Below, in pieces: positions 48,857 to 57,605 of a stretch of 64,000 nucleotides of DNA. Source of the DNA: Hyphomicrobiales bacterium (GTDB lineage Bacteria; Pseudomonadota; Alphaproteobacteria; Rhizobiales; Rhizobiaceae); contig QEVK01000015.1 of NCBI GenBank assembly GCA_003577315.1, positions 62,001 to 126,000 of the forward strand, written 5' to 3'. Made by a program: the position numbers and the translations under genes. Below the pieces are notes generated by a model. The model was not told the origin of the DNA. It saw nothing but the letters and a program-made list of their open reading frames with translations, and ran no database searches. The stretch's first letter is position 1. Each line of letters begins with the position of its first letter.

Positions 48857-51217
48857 ATGACCACGCACAGCCCCAACCTGAAGGCCCAGAAGATCGCCGG
48901 CGGCGTCCACACCGGCCAGCGCCACGATTCCGCGCACAAGCACGTCGCGGGCACGGCCGTCTATATCGACGACATCACCGAGCCGGCGGGCACGCTGCAT
49001 GCCGGGCTCGGCCTCTCCACCGTCGCCCATGGCGTGCTGAAGTCGGTCGACCTTTCGGCCGTGCGCGCCGCGCCCGGGGTGGTCGCGGTGCTGACGCATG
49101 AGGACGTGCCCGGCGTCAACGACATCTCGCCGTCGGCCATGGACGACGACCCCGTGCTTGCCGAGGGCAGGGTCGAGTTCCACGGCCAGCCGATCTTCTG
49201 CGTGGTGGCGCAGACCCGCGACCAGGCGCGCCGCGCCGCGCGGCTGGCGAGGATCGACTACGAGGAGTTGCCGGCCGTCGTCGACATCCGGGACCTCGAC
49301 GCGGACAAGGACCGCCAGGTCACCTCGCCGCTGACGCTCAGGCGCGGCGACGCGGCCGCGGCCATCGCCGCCGCGCCCCGGCGCGTGAAGGGCCGCATGC
49401 GGCTCGGCGGGCAGGATCATTTCTACCTCGAGGGCCAGGTGTCGCTCGCCGTGCCCGGCGAGGACGACGAGGTCGCCGTCTACTGCTCGACGCAAGGGCC
49501 GAGCGAGACCCAGCACATGATCGCGCGCGCGCTCGGCGTGCCGAGCCACGCCGTCACCGTCGAGGTGCGCCGCATGGGCGGCGGCTTCGGAGGCAAGGAG
49601 ACGCAGGCCAACCAGTGCGCCGCGCTCGCCGCCATCGCGGCGAAGAAGCTCGGCCGCGCCGTCAAGCTCAGGCTCGACCGCGACGAGGACATGATCGCCA
49701 CCGGCAAGCGGCACGACTTCGCCATCGACTACGATGTCGGCTTCGACGAGGAGGGCCGCATCCTCGGCGTCGACTACACCTTCGCGCTCAGGGCCGGCTT
49801 CTCCGCCGACCTGTCCGGCCCCGTCGGCGACCGGGCGCTGTTCCACTGCGACAACGCCTATTTCTATCCGCACGTGCACGCGAAATCGGTGCCGTTCTAC
49901 ACCAACACCGTATCCAACACCGCCTTCCGCGGCTTCGGCGGCCCGCAGGGCATGGTCGGGGCCGAGCGGGTCATCGACGAGGTGGCCTTCGCGGTCGGCA
50001 AGGACCCGCTCGAAATCCGCAAGCTCAACTTCTACGACGAGATGGGCACGGATACGGGCCGCAACGTCACGCCCTACCACCAGAAGGTGGAGGACTGCAT
50101 CGTCGCGCGCATCGTGGCCGAGCTGGAGGCGAGCGCGGACTACGCCCGCCGCCGTCGCGAGATCGCGGCCTTCAACGCCAACAGCCGCGTCGTGCGGCGC
50201 GGCATCGCGCTCACCCCGGTCAAGTTCGGCATCTCCTTCACCAAGACCGAGGCGAACCAGGCCGGCGCGCTGGTCCATGTCTACACCGACGGCTCGGTTC
50301 ACATGAACCATGGCGGCACCGAGATGGGGCAGGGCCTGCACATGAAGGTGGCGCAGGTGGTGGCCGAGGAGTTCCAGATCGACATCGAGCGGGTCAGGAT
50401 CACCGCCACCACCACCGCCAAGGTGCCCAACACCTCGCCGACGGCGGCCTCCTCGGGCGCCGACCTGAACGGCATGGCGGCGCAGGACGCGGCGCGCCAG
50501 ATCAAGCGGCGGCTGATCGACTTCGCCGCCGAGGCGCACCAGATCCCGCGCGAGCAGGTGGTGTTCCTGCCCAACCGGGTGCGCGTCGGCAACGAGGAGA
50601 TCACCTTCGACGAGCTGGTCAGGCAGGCCTACATGGCCCGCGTGCAGCTCTCGGCCGCGGGCTTCTACAAGACGCCGAAGATCCACTGGAACCGCGCCGA
50701 GGGGCGCGGCCACGCCTTCTACTACTTCGCCTACGGCGCGGCCTGCTCGGAAGTCTCCGTCGACACGCTGACGGGCGAGTATGTCGTCGAGCGCGCCGAC
50801 ATCCTGCACGATGTCGGCCGCTCGCTGAACCCGGCCATCGATCTCGGCCAGGTCGAGGGCGGCTTCGTCCAGGGCATGGGCTGGCTGACCACGGAGGAGC
50901 TGTGGTGGGACGATCGTGGCCGGCTGCGCACGCACGCGCCGTCCACCTACAAGATCCCGCTCGCCTCCGACCGGCCGAAGATCTTCAACGTGGCGCTGAC
51001 CGACTGGTCGCAGGCTTGCGAGCCGACCATCCACCGCTCCAAGGCGGTGGGCGAGCCGCCGCTGCCGCTCGGCCTTTCGGTGCTGCACGCCCTGTCCGAT
51101 GCGGTGGCCAGCGTCGCGGACAACCGCGTGTGCCCGCGCCTCGACGCGCCGGCGACGCCCGAGCGCGTGCTGATGGCGGTGGAGCGGCTGAAAGCGGAAG
51201 CCGCCGGGGCGCGATGA
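48857..51217 (+). CDS. xdhB: Xanthine dehydrogenase molybdopterin-binding subunit
   Basis: 786 aa. Molybdopterin-site motifs are GQDHFYLEGQV, RMGGGFGGKETQ, AFRGFGGPQGM and GGTEMGQGLHMKVAQ. The catalytic Glu lies in HRSKAVGEPPLPLG. It oxidises hypoxanthine and xanthine to urate. There is a 3-bp gap from xdhA, and its stop overlaps xdhC (ATGA). Confidence 0.96.
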   Translation: MTTHSPNLKAQKIAGGVHTGQRHDSAHKHVAGTAVYIDDITEPAGTLHAGLGLSTVAHGVLKSVDLSAVRAAPGVVAVLTHEDVPGVNDISPSAMDDDPVLAEGRVEFHGQPIFCVVAQTRDQARRAARLARIDYEELPAVVDIRDLDADKDRQVTSPLTLRRGDAAAAIAAAPRRVKGRMRLGGQDHFYLEGQVSLAVPGEDDEVAVYCSTQGPSETQHMIARALGVPSHAVTVEVRRMGGGFGGKETQANQCAALAAIAAKKLGRAVKLRLDRDEDMIATGKRHDFAIDYDVGFDEEGRILGVDYTFALRAGFSADLSGPVGDRALFHCDNAYFYPHVHAKSVPFYTNTVSNTAFRGFGGPQGMVGAERVIDEVAFAVGKDPLEIRKLNFYDEMGTDTGRNVTPYHQKVEDCIVARIVAELEASADYARRRREIAAFNANSRVVRRGIALTPVKFGISFTKTEANQAGALVHVYTDGSVHMNHGGTEMGQGLHMKVAQVVAEEFQIDIERVRITATTTAKVPNTSPTAASSGADLNGMAAQDAARQIKRRLIDFAAEAHQIPREQVVFLPNRVRVGNEEITFDELVRQAYMARVQLSAAGFYKTPKIHWNRAEGRGHAFYYFAYGAACSEVSVDTLTGEYVVERADILHDVGRSLNPAIDLGQVEGGFVQGMGWLTTEELWWDDRGRLRTHAPSTYKIPLASDRPKIFNVALTDWSQACEPTIHRSKAVGEPPLPLGLSVLHALSDAVASVADNRVCPRLDAPATPERVLMAVERLKAEAAGAR

Positions 51218-52023
51218 GCGCGGCCGCGCGCCTCGGCGCCTTCCTCTCCGCGTGGCCGGGGGTGGCGCTGGTCGAGGTGCGCGAGGCGAAGGGCTCGACC
51301 CCGCGCGAAAAGGGCGCATGGATGCTGGTGTCGCCCGGCGCGATCTTCGGCACCATCGGTGGCGGCCAGCTCGAATTCATGGCCATCGACCGCGCCCGCG
51401 AGATGATCGCGGCGGGGACGCCGCGGACCGGGCTGCTCGACGTGCCGCTCGGGCCGCGGATCGGCCAGTGCTGCGGCGGCAGGGTCGTGATCGACATCGC
51501 GCTGGCAGACGCGGCGCTGCGCGAGGCCGTGCGGGCGCGCATGCAGCGCGAGGAGGCGCTGCGCCCGGCCGTCTTCATCTTCGGCGGCGGTCATGTCGGC
51601 CACGCGCTGGCGGCGGCGCTGTCGCTTCTGCCGCTCGCCGTCGCCGTGGTCGAGACCCGCGCCGGCATGCTCGACGGCCTGCCGGCGAGCGTCGAGGCGC
51701 GGCTGACGGCAGTGCCGGAGGAGGCGGTGCGCGCCGCGCCCGCGGGTTCGGCCTTCCTGGTGCTGACCCACGACCACGCGCTCGACTTCCTCATCGTCGC
51801 CGAGGCGCTGGCAAGGGGCGACGCGGCTTACGTCGGCATGATCGGCTCGAAGACCAAGCGGGCGACCTTCGCGAGCTGGTATCTGAAGGAGGCCGGGGGC
51901 GAGGAGGCGAAGCTTGCGCGCCTCGTCTGCCCCATCGGCGGCGCCGACGTGAAGGACAAGCGCCCGTCCGTCATCGCCGCGCTCGCCGCGGCCGAGGTGA
52001 TGCGGGCGCTGTCGGGCGCCTGA
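51214..52023 (+). CDS. xdhC: Xanthine dehydrogenase accessory protein
   Basis: 269 aa. N-terminal XdhC domain with REAKGSTPREKGAWMLV, GTIGGGQLEF and the conserved Cys pair in GQCCGG. A Rossmann-type domain follows (VFIFGGGHVGHALAAAL, AYVGMIGSKTKRATF). It binds molybdenum cofactor, promotes its sulphuration and inserts it into XdhB. It ends 3 bp before the convergent dps gene. Confidence 0.94.
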   Translation: MSAAARLGAFLSAWPGVALVEVREAKGSTPREKGAWMLVSPGAIFGTIGGGQLEFMAIDRAREMIAAGTPRTGLLDVPLGPRIGQCCGGRVVIDIALADAALREAVRARMQREEALRPAVFIFGGGHVGHALAAALSLLPLAVAVVETRAGMLDGLPASVEARLTAVPEEAVRAAPAGSAFLVLTHDHALDFLIVAEALARGDAAYVGMIGSKTKRATFASWYLKEAGGEEAKLARLVCPIGGADVKDKRPSVIAALAAAEVMRALSGA

Positions 52024-52026
52024 ACC

Positions 52027-52515
52027 CTAATCCTTTTCCTGAACGTGGGCCTCGAGGAACCACAGCGACTTGTCGAGGTCGCGCGAGAAGGCGGTGAAGA
52101 TGTCGGCGGTGTCGGCGTCGCCGGCCTCGTCCGCCTCGTCGATGGCCTTGCGCACGGAATTGGCGACCGCGCCGTAGCGCTCGATCAGCGCCGCGAGGTG
52201 ATCCCTGGTCTTCGAGATGTCGGTCGGATAGGGCTTCAGCGTCGTCTTCCCGGCCACGGCCTGCACCGTGCCGTAGGCCTGGCCGCCGAGCTGGACGGCG
52301 CGCTCGGCGATGGTGTCGACATGGCCGTCGACCGTGGCGCGGAAGCCGTCGAGCATCTCGTGGATGGCGATGAACTGCGGCCCCTTGACGTTCCAGTGCG
52401 CCTGCTTGGTCAGGAGCGCGAGATCGATGGCGTCGGCGAGCCGCGCGTTCAGAAGCTCGATCGAGGTCTTCCTGGTGTTGGACTTGAGGTCGTTGCGGGT
52501 GGGATGGGTCGCCAT
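52027..52515 (-). CDS. dps: Dps-family ferritin-like DNA-protection protein
   Basis: 162 aa, the usual Dps length. Ferroxidase residues are in KQAHWNVKGPQFIAIHEMLDGF and VDTIAERAVQLGG. A Lys/Arg-bearing N-terminal tail may contact DNA. It stores iron and uses hydrogen peroxide as oxidant in stationary phase or oxidative stress. AAGGAG lies 9 nt before the ATG. It separates the xdh operon from the lysR/puuD pair; a link to peroxide made by purine oxidation is only a guess. Confidence 0.93.
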   Translation of the reverse strand: MATHPTRNDLKSNTRKTSIELLNARLADAIDLALLTKQAHWNVKGPQFIAIHEMLDGFRATVDGHVDTIAERAVQLGGQAYGTVQAVAGKTTLKPYPTDISKTRDHLAALIERYGAVANSVRKAIDEADEAGDADTADIFTAFSRDLDKSLWFLEAHVQEKD

Positions 52516-52606
52516 CGTCGATGCTCCTTGCCTGAAAAGCGATGCGGCCGGAAAAGGCCGCGCAATGCCGCATCAACGCGGCAGCGCGCCTTCGGTTGCC
52601 CGGCCT

Positions 52607-53527
52607 TCAGCGTCCGGCCAGAATGTCGCGGATCATGCGCTGGCAGCGCTCGGCCATGAAGTCGAGCAGGAGCCGCATCTTCGGGTCCTGGAACTTCTTG
52701 TGCGGGTAGACGGCGGCAAGCTGCACCGGCATCGGCGGGCAGTCGGGCAGGACCACCCTGAGCCGCCCGTCGCGCAGATAGGGCTCGATCTCGAAGCGCG
52801 GCTTGTTGACGATGCCGCGCCCGGCCAGCGCCCAGCCGGTGACGACGTCGCCGTCGTCGCTGTCGAACGGGCCGTGGACCTCGAGCTTGACGAGGCCGGA
52901 GGACGCCCGCAGCGTCCAGATGTAGTCCTTGGCGCCGGGAAAGCGCAGGGGCAGGCAGTCGTGCTTGCGGTTGACGAGGTCGTGCGGGCTGGCCGGCTCG
53001 CCGCGCGCGGCGAGATAGGAGGGAGCGGCGGCCAGCACGCGCTCGCACTCCATGATGCCGCGCATGCGCAGGCTCGAATCCTCGAGAACCCCGAGCCGGA
53101 AGGCGACGTCGATGCCCTCCTTCATGATGTCGACATTGTGGTCCGACAGCCGGAGCCTGACCTCGATGTCGGGGTAGCGGTCGTGGAACTCCGGGATGCC
53201 GGAGGCGATCAGCCGGCGGCCGAGACCGAGCGGGGCGGTGACGCGGATGGTGCCGCGCGGCTGGCCGGAAAGGGCGCTGACGGCGGCCTCGGCCTCGGCC
53301 ACCGCGTCCAGCACCTGCCGCGCGCCCTGGTAGAAGACGCGGCCGTGCTCGGTCGGCGTCAGCTGCCGCGTGGTGCGGTTGAACAGCCGCACACCCAGGT
53401 GCTTCTCGAGCTCCTTGATGCGGTTGGAGGCCACCGCCGGCGAGATGCGCATGTCGCGCCCGGCCGCCGACAGGTTGCCCAGCTCCACGACGCGGACGAA
53501 GACGGCGATGTTGTCGAGATAGGCCAT
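52607..53527 (-). CDS. LysR-family transcriptional regulator, likely of purine catabolism
   Basis: 306 aa. The winged HTH is at residues about 4-62 (VVELGNLSAAGRDMRISPAVASNRIKELEKHLG, RLFNRTTRQLTPTEHG), followed by the two-lobed effector domain. The ATG at 53527 is preferred over a GTG seven codons earlier because of a GAAGG 8 nt upstream. It is divergent from puuD with 153 bp between them, a classic LysR arrangement. Target genes are inferred from layout and the shared motif, not shown. Confidence 0.88.
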   Translation of the reverse strand: MAYLDNIAVFVRVVELGNLSAAGRDMRISPAVASNRIKELEKHLGVRLFNRTTRQLTPTEHGRVFYQGARQVLDAVAEAEAAVSALSGQPRGTIRVTAPLGLGRRLIASGIPEFHDRYPDIEVRLRLSDHNVDIMKEGIDVAFRLGVLEDSSLRMRGIMECERVLAAAPSYLAARGEPASPHDLVNRKHDCLPLRFPGAKDYIWTLRASSGLVKLEVHGPFDSDDGDVVTGWALAGRGIVNKPRFEIEPYLRDGRLRVVLPDCPPMPVQLAAVYPHKKFQDPKMRLLLDFMAERCQRMIRDILAGR

Positions 53528-53576
53528 GGCGGAAGCCTTCGCGGGCACGCGGACGGGTTTGCGACGGCGCCATTAT

Positions 53577-53597
53577 TTTCCAGAATTTTTTGAAAGT
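53577..53597. promoter_or_regulatory. Putative operator in the lysR/puuD gap
   Basis: TTTC-N11-GAAA (53577-53595) fits the T-N11-A rule of LysR regulators. The overlapping CCAGAATTTTTTGAAAGT (53580-53597) matches the element at 46904 in the uraH/puuE gap. It lies about 50 bp from lysR and 84 bp from puuD. Confidence 0.5.
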
Positions 53598-53680
53598 CAT
53601 CGGACATCTCCACCCTTCCTCTTTGAAGCCATGGTCGTAAAGTCGGAAGCGAGATCCGGTGGGAGGCCGTGGGGAGAGCC

Positions 53681-54898
53681 ATGCACGATTTTGCGATCTT
53701 CTGGGACTGGTTGTCCTTCGCCGCGCGCTGGCTGCACGTCGTCACGGCCATCGCCTGGATCGGCTCGTCGTTCTACTTCATCGCGCTCGACCTCGGGCTG
53801 GTGAAGCGAGACGGCATGCCCGAGGGCGCGCATGGCGAGGAATGGCAGGTCCACGGCGGCGGCTTCTACCACATCCAGAAATATCTGGTGGCGCCGGCGC
53901 GCATGCCCGAGCATCTGACGTGGTTCAAGTGGGAATCCTACGCCACCTGGCTGTCGGGCTTCGCCCTGCTCGCCATCGTCTACTATGCCGGGGCCGACCT
54001 CTACCTGATCGACCGCAACGTGCTCGACGTGTCGCAGCCGGTGGCGATCCTCCTCTCCATCGCCTCGCTTGCGCTCGGCTGGCTGATCTACGACCTTCTG
54101 TGCCGCTCGCCGCTGGCGAGGAACGACACGGCGCTGATGCTGGTGCTGTTTCCGGTCCTGATCGTCATCGCCTGGGGCTACACCCAGCTGTTCAGCGGCC
54201 GCGCCGCCTTCCTGCATCTGGGCGCGTTCACGGCGACGATCATGTCGGCCAACGTCTTCCTCGTCATCATCCCCAACCAGAAGGTGGTGGTCGCCGACCT
54301 GATCGCCGGCCGCAAGCCCGACCCGAAATATGGCCGCATCGCCAAGACGCGCTCGCTGCACAACAACTACCTGACGCTGCCGGTCGTGTTCCTGATGCTG
54401 TCGAACCACTACCCGCTGGCGTTCGCGACCGAGTTCAACTGGGCGATCGCGACGCTGGTGTTCCTGATCGGCGTCCTGATCCGCCACTACTTCAACACGG
54501 TCCATGCAAGGAAGGGCAACCCGCACTGGACCTGGGGCGCGGCCACCGTGCTGTTCATCGCCATCATCTGGCTGTCGACCGCGCCGAAGGTCCTGACCGG
54601 CGAGGAAAAGGTCTCGGCGGGCGCGCAGGCGCTGATGGCCTCGGCGCATTTCCCGGCCGTGCGCGACGCGGTGATGGGCCGCTGCGCCATGTGCCATGCC
54701 GCCGAGCCGGCGTGGGAGGGCGTCGCCTTCACGCCCAGGGGCGTGATGCTGGAGACGGAGGCGCAGATCGCCGAGCGGGCGCGGGAGGTCTACCTCCAGG
54801 CCGGGCGCAGCCACGCCATGCCGCCCGGCAACGTCTCGGCCATGACGAAGGAGGAGCGGGCGCTGATCGTGGCGTGGTTCGAGGAGGCGAGGCGGTGA
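53681..54898 (+). CDS. puuD: Membrane urate hydroxylase with C-terminal cytochrome c domain
   Basis: 405 aa. Eight or so membrane helices begin with WLHVVTAIAWIGSSFYFIALD, and HNNYLTLPVVFLMLSNHYP is a PuuD hallmark. The C-terminal approximately 85 residues form a cytochrome c domain with CAMCH and a distal Met in HAMPPGN. It oxidises urate to 5-hydroxyisourate and can pass electrons to the respiratory chain, avoiding peroxide. The ATG at 53681 follows GGGGAGA. Its stop overlaps guaD (GTGA). Confidence 0.94.
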   Translation: MHDFAIFWDWLSFAARWLHVVTAIAWIGSSFYFIALDLGLVKRDGMPEGAHGEEWQVHGGGFYHIQKYLVAPARMPEHLTWFKWESYATWLSGFALLAIVYYAGADLYLIDRNVLDVSQPVAILLSIASLALGWLIYDLLCRSPLARNDTALMLVLFPVLIVIAWGYTQLFSGRAAFLHLGAFTATIMSANVFLVIIPNQKVVVADLIAGRKPDPKYGRIAKTRSLHNNYLTLPVVFLMLSNHYPLAFATEFNWAIATLVFLIGVLIRHYFNTVHARKGNPHWTWGAATVLFIAIIWLSTAPKVLTGEEKVSAGAQALMASAHFPAVRDAVMGRCAMCHAAEPAWEGVAFTPRGVMLETEAQIAERAREVYLQAGRSHAMPPGNVSAMTKEERALIVAWFEEARR

Positions 54899-56208
54899 GC
54901 ACCCTTCTCATGCGCGGGCGGGTGCTGTCGTTCCGCACAAGGCCGGAAGGCATCGACGACCGCGCCTCCTACCTCTACGCCGAGGACGGGGCGGTGCTGG
55001 TCCGCGACGGCCGGATCGTGGCGGCGGGAGACTATCCGCAGGTGGCAAGGCAGGCGGGCGAGGGGGCGCGGACCGTCGACCACCGCCCGCATCTGATCCT
55101 GCCCGGCTTCATCGACGCCCACGCCCACATGCCGCAGATGCAGGTCATCGCCAGCTACGGGGCCGAGCTGCTCGACTGGCTGAACACCTACACCTTTCCC
55201 GAGGAGACGAAGTTTTGCGACCCCGCCCATGCGCGGCGCATCGCCGGCCTGTTCCTCGACGAGCTCACCCGCCACGGCACCACCACCGTCGCCGCCTATT
55301 GCTCGGTGCATCGTCAGAGCGCGCAGGCCCTGTTCGGCGAGGCGCTGTCGCGGAACATGCTGGTGGTCGCCGGCAAGGTGATGATGGACCGCAACGCGCC
55401 CGACGGGCTCACCGACACGCCGCAGGCGGGCTACGACGACACGAAGGCGCTGATCGCCGCGTGGCACGGCCGGGGCCGGCTGCACTATGCGATCACGCCG
55501 CGCTTCGCCATCACCTCCTCGCCCGCGCAGATGGAGATGGCCGGCGCGCTGGCGCGCGAGTTCCCGCATCTCCACGTCCAGACGCATCTGAGCGAGAACC
55601 ACGCCGAGATCGCGCTCGCAATGGAGCTCTACCCGCAGGCCAGGGACTATACCGACATCTATGCAAGCTACGGGCTGCTGGGCGCGCGCACCCTTCTCGG
55701 CCATTGCATCCACCTTTCCGAACGCGAGGCCGACGCGCTGTCGGACGCCGGCGCGGTCGCCGTGTTCTGCCCGACCTCGAACCTGTTCCTCGGCTCGGGC
55801 CTGTTCGACTGGCAGCGCTATTCGCGGCGAGGCAAGCCGCTCAGGATCGCGGCGGCGACCGATGTCGGCGGCGGCACCAACTATTCGATGCTGCGCACCA
55901 TGGACGAAGGCTACAAGGCGATCGCCTTGCAGGGCGAGAAGATCGACCCGCTCGCCGCCTTCTGGCAGATCACGCGCGGCAACGCCGAGGCGCTGTCGCT
56001 GGCGGAGCGCATCGGCACGCTCGATCCCGGCTCCGACGCCGACCTCGTGGTGCTCGACGCGCGCGCCACGCCGGCGATGCGGCTGCGCATGGAGACGGCG
56101 ACGACGTTGGCTGAGGAGCTGTTCCTTCTCCAGACGCTGGGCGACGACCGCGCCGTGGCCGAGACCTATGTCGCGGGCCGGCCGCTCAAGGGCGCGCTTG
56201 CCTGCTGA
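54895..56208 (+). CDS. guaD: Guanine deaminase (amidohydrolase type)
   Basis: 437 aa with a GTG start overlapping puuD. Zinc-site motifs are PGFIDAHAHMPQ, QTHLSENHAE, GHCIHLSE and TDVGGGTNYSMLRTMDE. It deaminates guanine to xanthine, which the xdh operon oxidises to urate for PuuD. It is the second gene of the puuD-guaD operon and ends 5 bp before a convergent gene. Confidence 0.94.
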   Translation: MSTLLMRGRVLSFRTRPEGIDDRASYLYAEDGAVLVRDGRIVAAGDYPQVARQAGEGARTVDHRPHLILPGFIDAHAHMPQMQVIASYGAELLDWLNTYTFPEETKFCDPAHARRIAGLFLDELTRHGTTTVAAYCSVHRQSAQALFGEALSRNMLVVAGKVMMDRNAPDGLTDTPQAGYDDTKALIAAWHGRGRLHYAITPRFAITSSPAQMEMAGALAREFPHLHVQTHLSENHAEIALAMELYPQARDYTDIYASYGLLGARTLLGHCIHLSEREADALSDAGAVAVFCPTSNLFLGSGLFDWQRYSRRGKPLRIAAATDVGGGTNYSMLRTMDEGYKAIALQGEKIDPLAAFWQITRGNAEALSLAERIGTLDPGSDADLVVLDARATPAMRLRMETATTLAEELFLLQTLGDDRAVAETYVAGRPLKGALAC

Positions 56209-56213
56209 CCCGC

Positions 56214-57605
56214 TCAGACCTCGTGCAGATAGAGCTGGTAGTCGAGCTCGCTCACCGTGCGGGCGACGCGCAGATATTCCGCGCGCTTGATGGCGGTGAA
56301 GGTGCGGTGCATCTCCTCGCCGAGCGCATCCTTCAGGAACGCCGAGCCCTCCGCAGCGCGGATCGCCGACAGCCAGTCGCCCGGCATGGCCGCGCCGGCG
56401 CCGCTCGCCGCGTCGTAGCCGTTGCCGGTGGTCTCCGGGCCGGGGTCGAGCTTGCCGTCCAGCCCTTTCGCGATGCCGGCAAGCACGGTCGCGGCCACCA
56501 GATAGGGGTTGGCGTCGACGCCGGACGGGCGGTGCTCGATGCGGCGCGCGGCCTTCGCGCCGGCCGGCACGCGCAGCGCCACCGAGCGGTTGTTGACGCC
56601 CCAGGTCGGCGCGACCGGCGCGTAGGATTGCGAGACGAAGCGCCGCCAGGAATTGGCGTGCGGGGCGAAGACCAGCATCGATTCGCCCATGGTGGCGGCA
56701 AGCCCGCCGAGCGCGTGCAGGAGCTCGGGCTTCCATTCGCCTTCGCGCTGTTCGGTGAAGAGGTTTCCGCCCCCGCCGTCCTGCATCGAGACGTGGAAGT
56801 GCATGCCCGAGCCGGCATAGCGCTCGATGGGCTTGGCCATGAAGCAGGCGGTGATGCCGTGGCGGCGCGCCTGCATGCGCACCAGCCGCTTGAGCATGAT
56901 CAGGTCGTCGGCGGCGCGCATCACGTCGGGCCGGTAGTTGAGCGTCAGCTCGTACTGGCCGGGCGCGTATTCGGAGATCACGGTCTCGGCGGGAATCCCC
57001 TGCGCCTCCGCCGCCTTGTAGATGTCGGAGAACAGCGGCTCCATGCCGTGCAGGTGGTCGACCGAATAGACCTCGGTCTTGCCGCTGGCGCGGCCGTCGA
57101 GCACGGCGCGCGCCGGCTGCACGCGGCCCTCGCCGTCGCGGTCGTTGGCGAGCAGGAAGAACTCCAGCTCGAAGGCGCCGGCCGGGAACAGGCCGCGCGC
57201 GGCGAAGGCGTCGACACGGCGCTTCAGCGCGTGGCGCGGGTCGCTGCCCATCGGCGTGCCGTCGAGCCCGTACATCGAGATCAGCACCTGGCCGCGCGGC
57301 GGGTTGGTGCCGTGCAGCAGCGTGAGCGTGCCGGGAACGGGCCAGGCGCGCAGGTCGCCGTCGCCGGTGTCCCAGATCAGCCCGGTCTCGTGAACGTCCT
57401 CGCCGGTGATGTCGAGGCCGAGGATCGAGATCGGCAGGTGGCGGCCGTTCTCGTAGAGGCCGAGAAGCTCGTGGCGGCGGATGATCTTGCCGCGGCCGAT
57501 GCCGTTGGCGTCGATCAGCACGATGTCGAAAGCCTCGACCCGGGCGTGGGTGTAGAGAAACTCGCGCGCCTCCTCGGCGCTCGAACCGGATGGGGAAACG
57601 GTCAT
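56214..57605 (-). CDS. Glutamine synthetase-like amide ligase (PuuA / gamma-glutamyl amine ligase type)
   Basis: 463 aa. GS motifs are GAFELEFFL (metal Glu), ISEYAPGQYELTLNYRP, GSGMHFHVSMQD, NNRSVALRVP and RIEHRPSGVDANPYLVAATVLAG. It belongs to the GS-III/PuuA-like group that joins glutamate to amines rather than to ammonia. The ATG overlaps the stop of the aminotransferase gene upstream (ATGA), so the two act together, probably in amine or polyamine breakdown. The amine substrate is not identifiable. Confidence 0.87.
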   Translation of the reverse strand: MTVSPSGSSAEEAREFLYTHARVEAFDIVLIDANGIGRGKIIRRHELLGLYENGRHLPISILGLDITGEDVHETGLIWDTGDGDLRAWPVPGTLTLLHGTNPPRGQVLISMYGLDGTPMGSDPRHALKRRVDAFAARGLFPAGAFELEFFLLANDRDGEGRVQPARAVLDGRASGKTEVYSVDHLHGMEPLFSDIYKAAEAQGIPAETVISEYAPGQYELTLNYRPDVMRAADDLIMLKRLVRMQARRHGITACFMAKPIERYAGSGMHFHVSMQDGGGGNLFTEQREGEWKPELLHALGGLAATMGESMLVFAPHANSWRRFVSQSYAPVAPTWGVNNRSVALRVPAGAKAARRIEHRPSGVDANPYLVAATVLAGIAKGLDGKLDPGPETTGNGYDAASGAGAAMPGDWLSAIRAAEGSAFLKDALGEEMHRTFTAIKRAEYLRVARTVSELDYQLYLHEV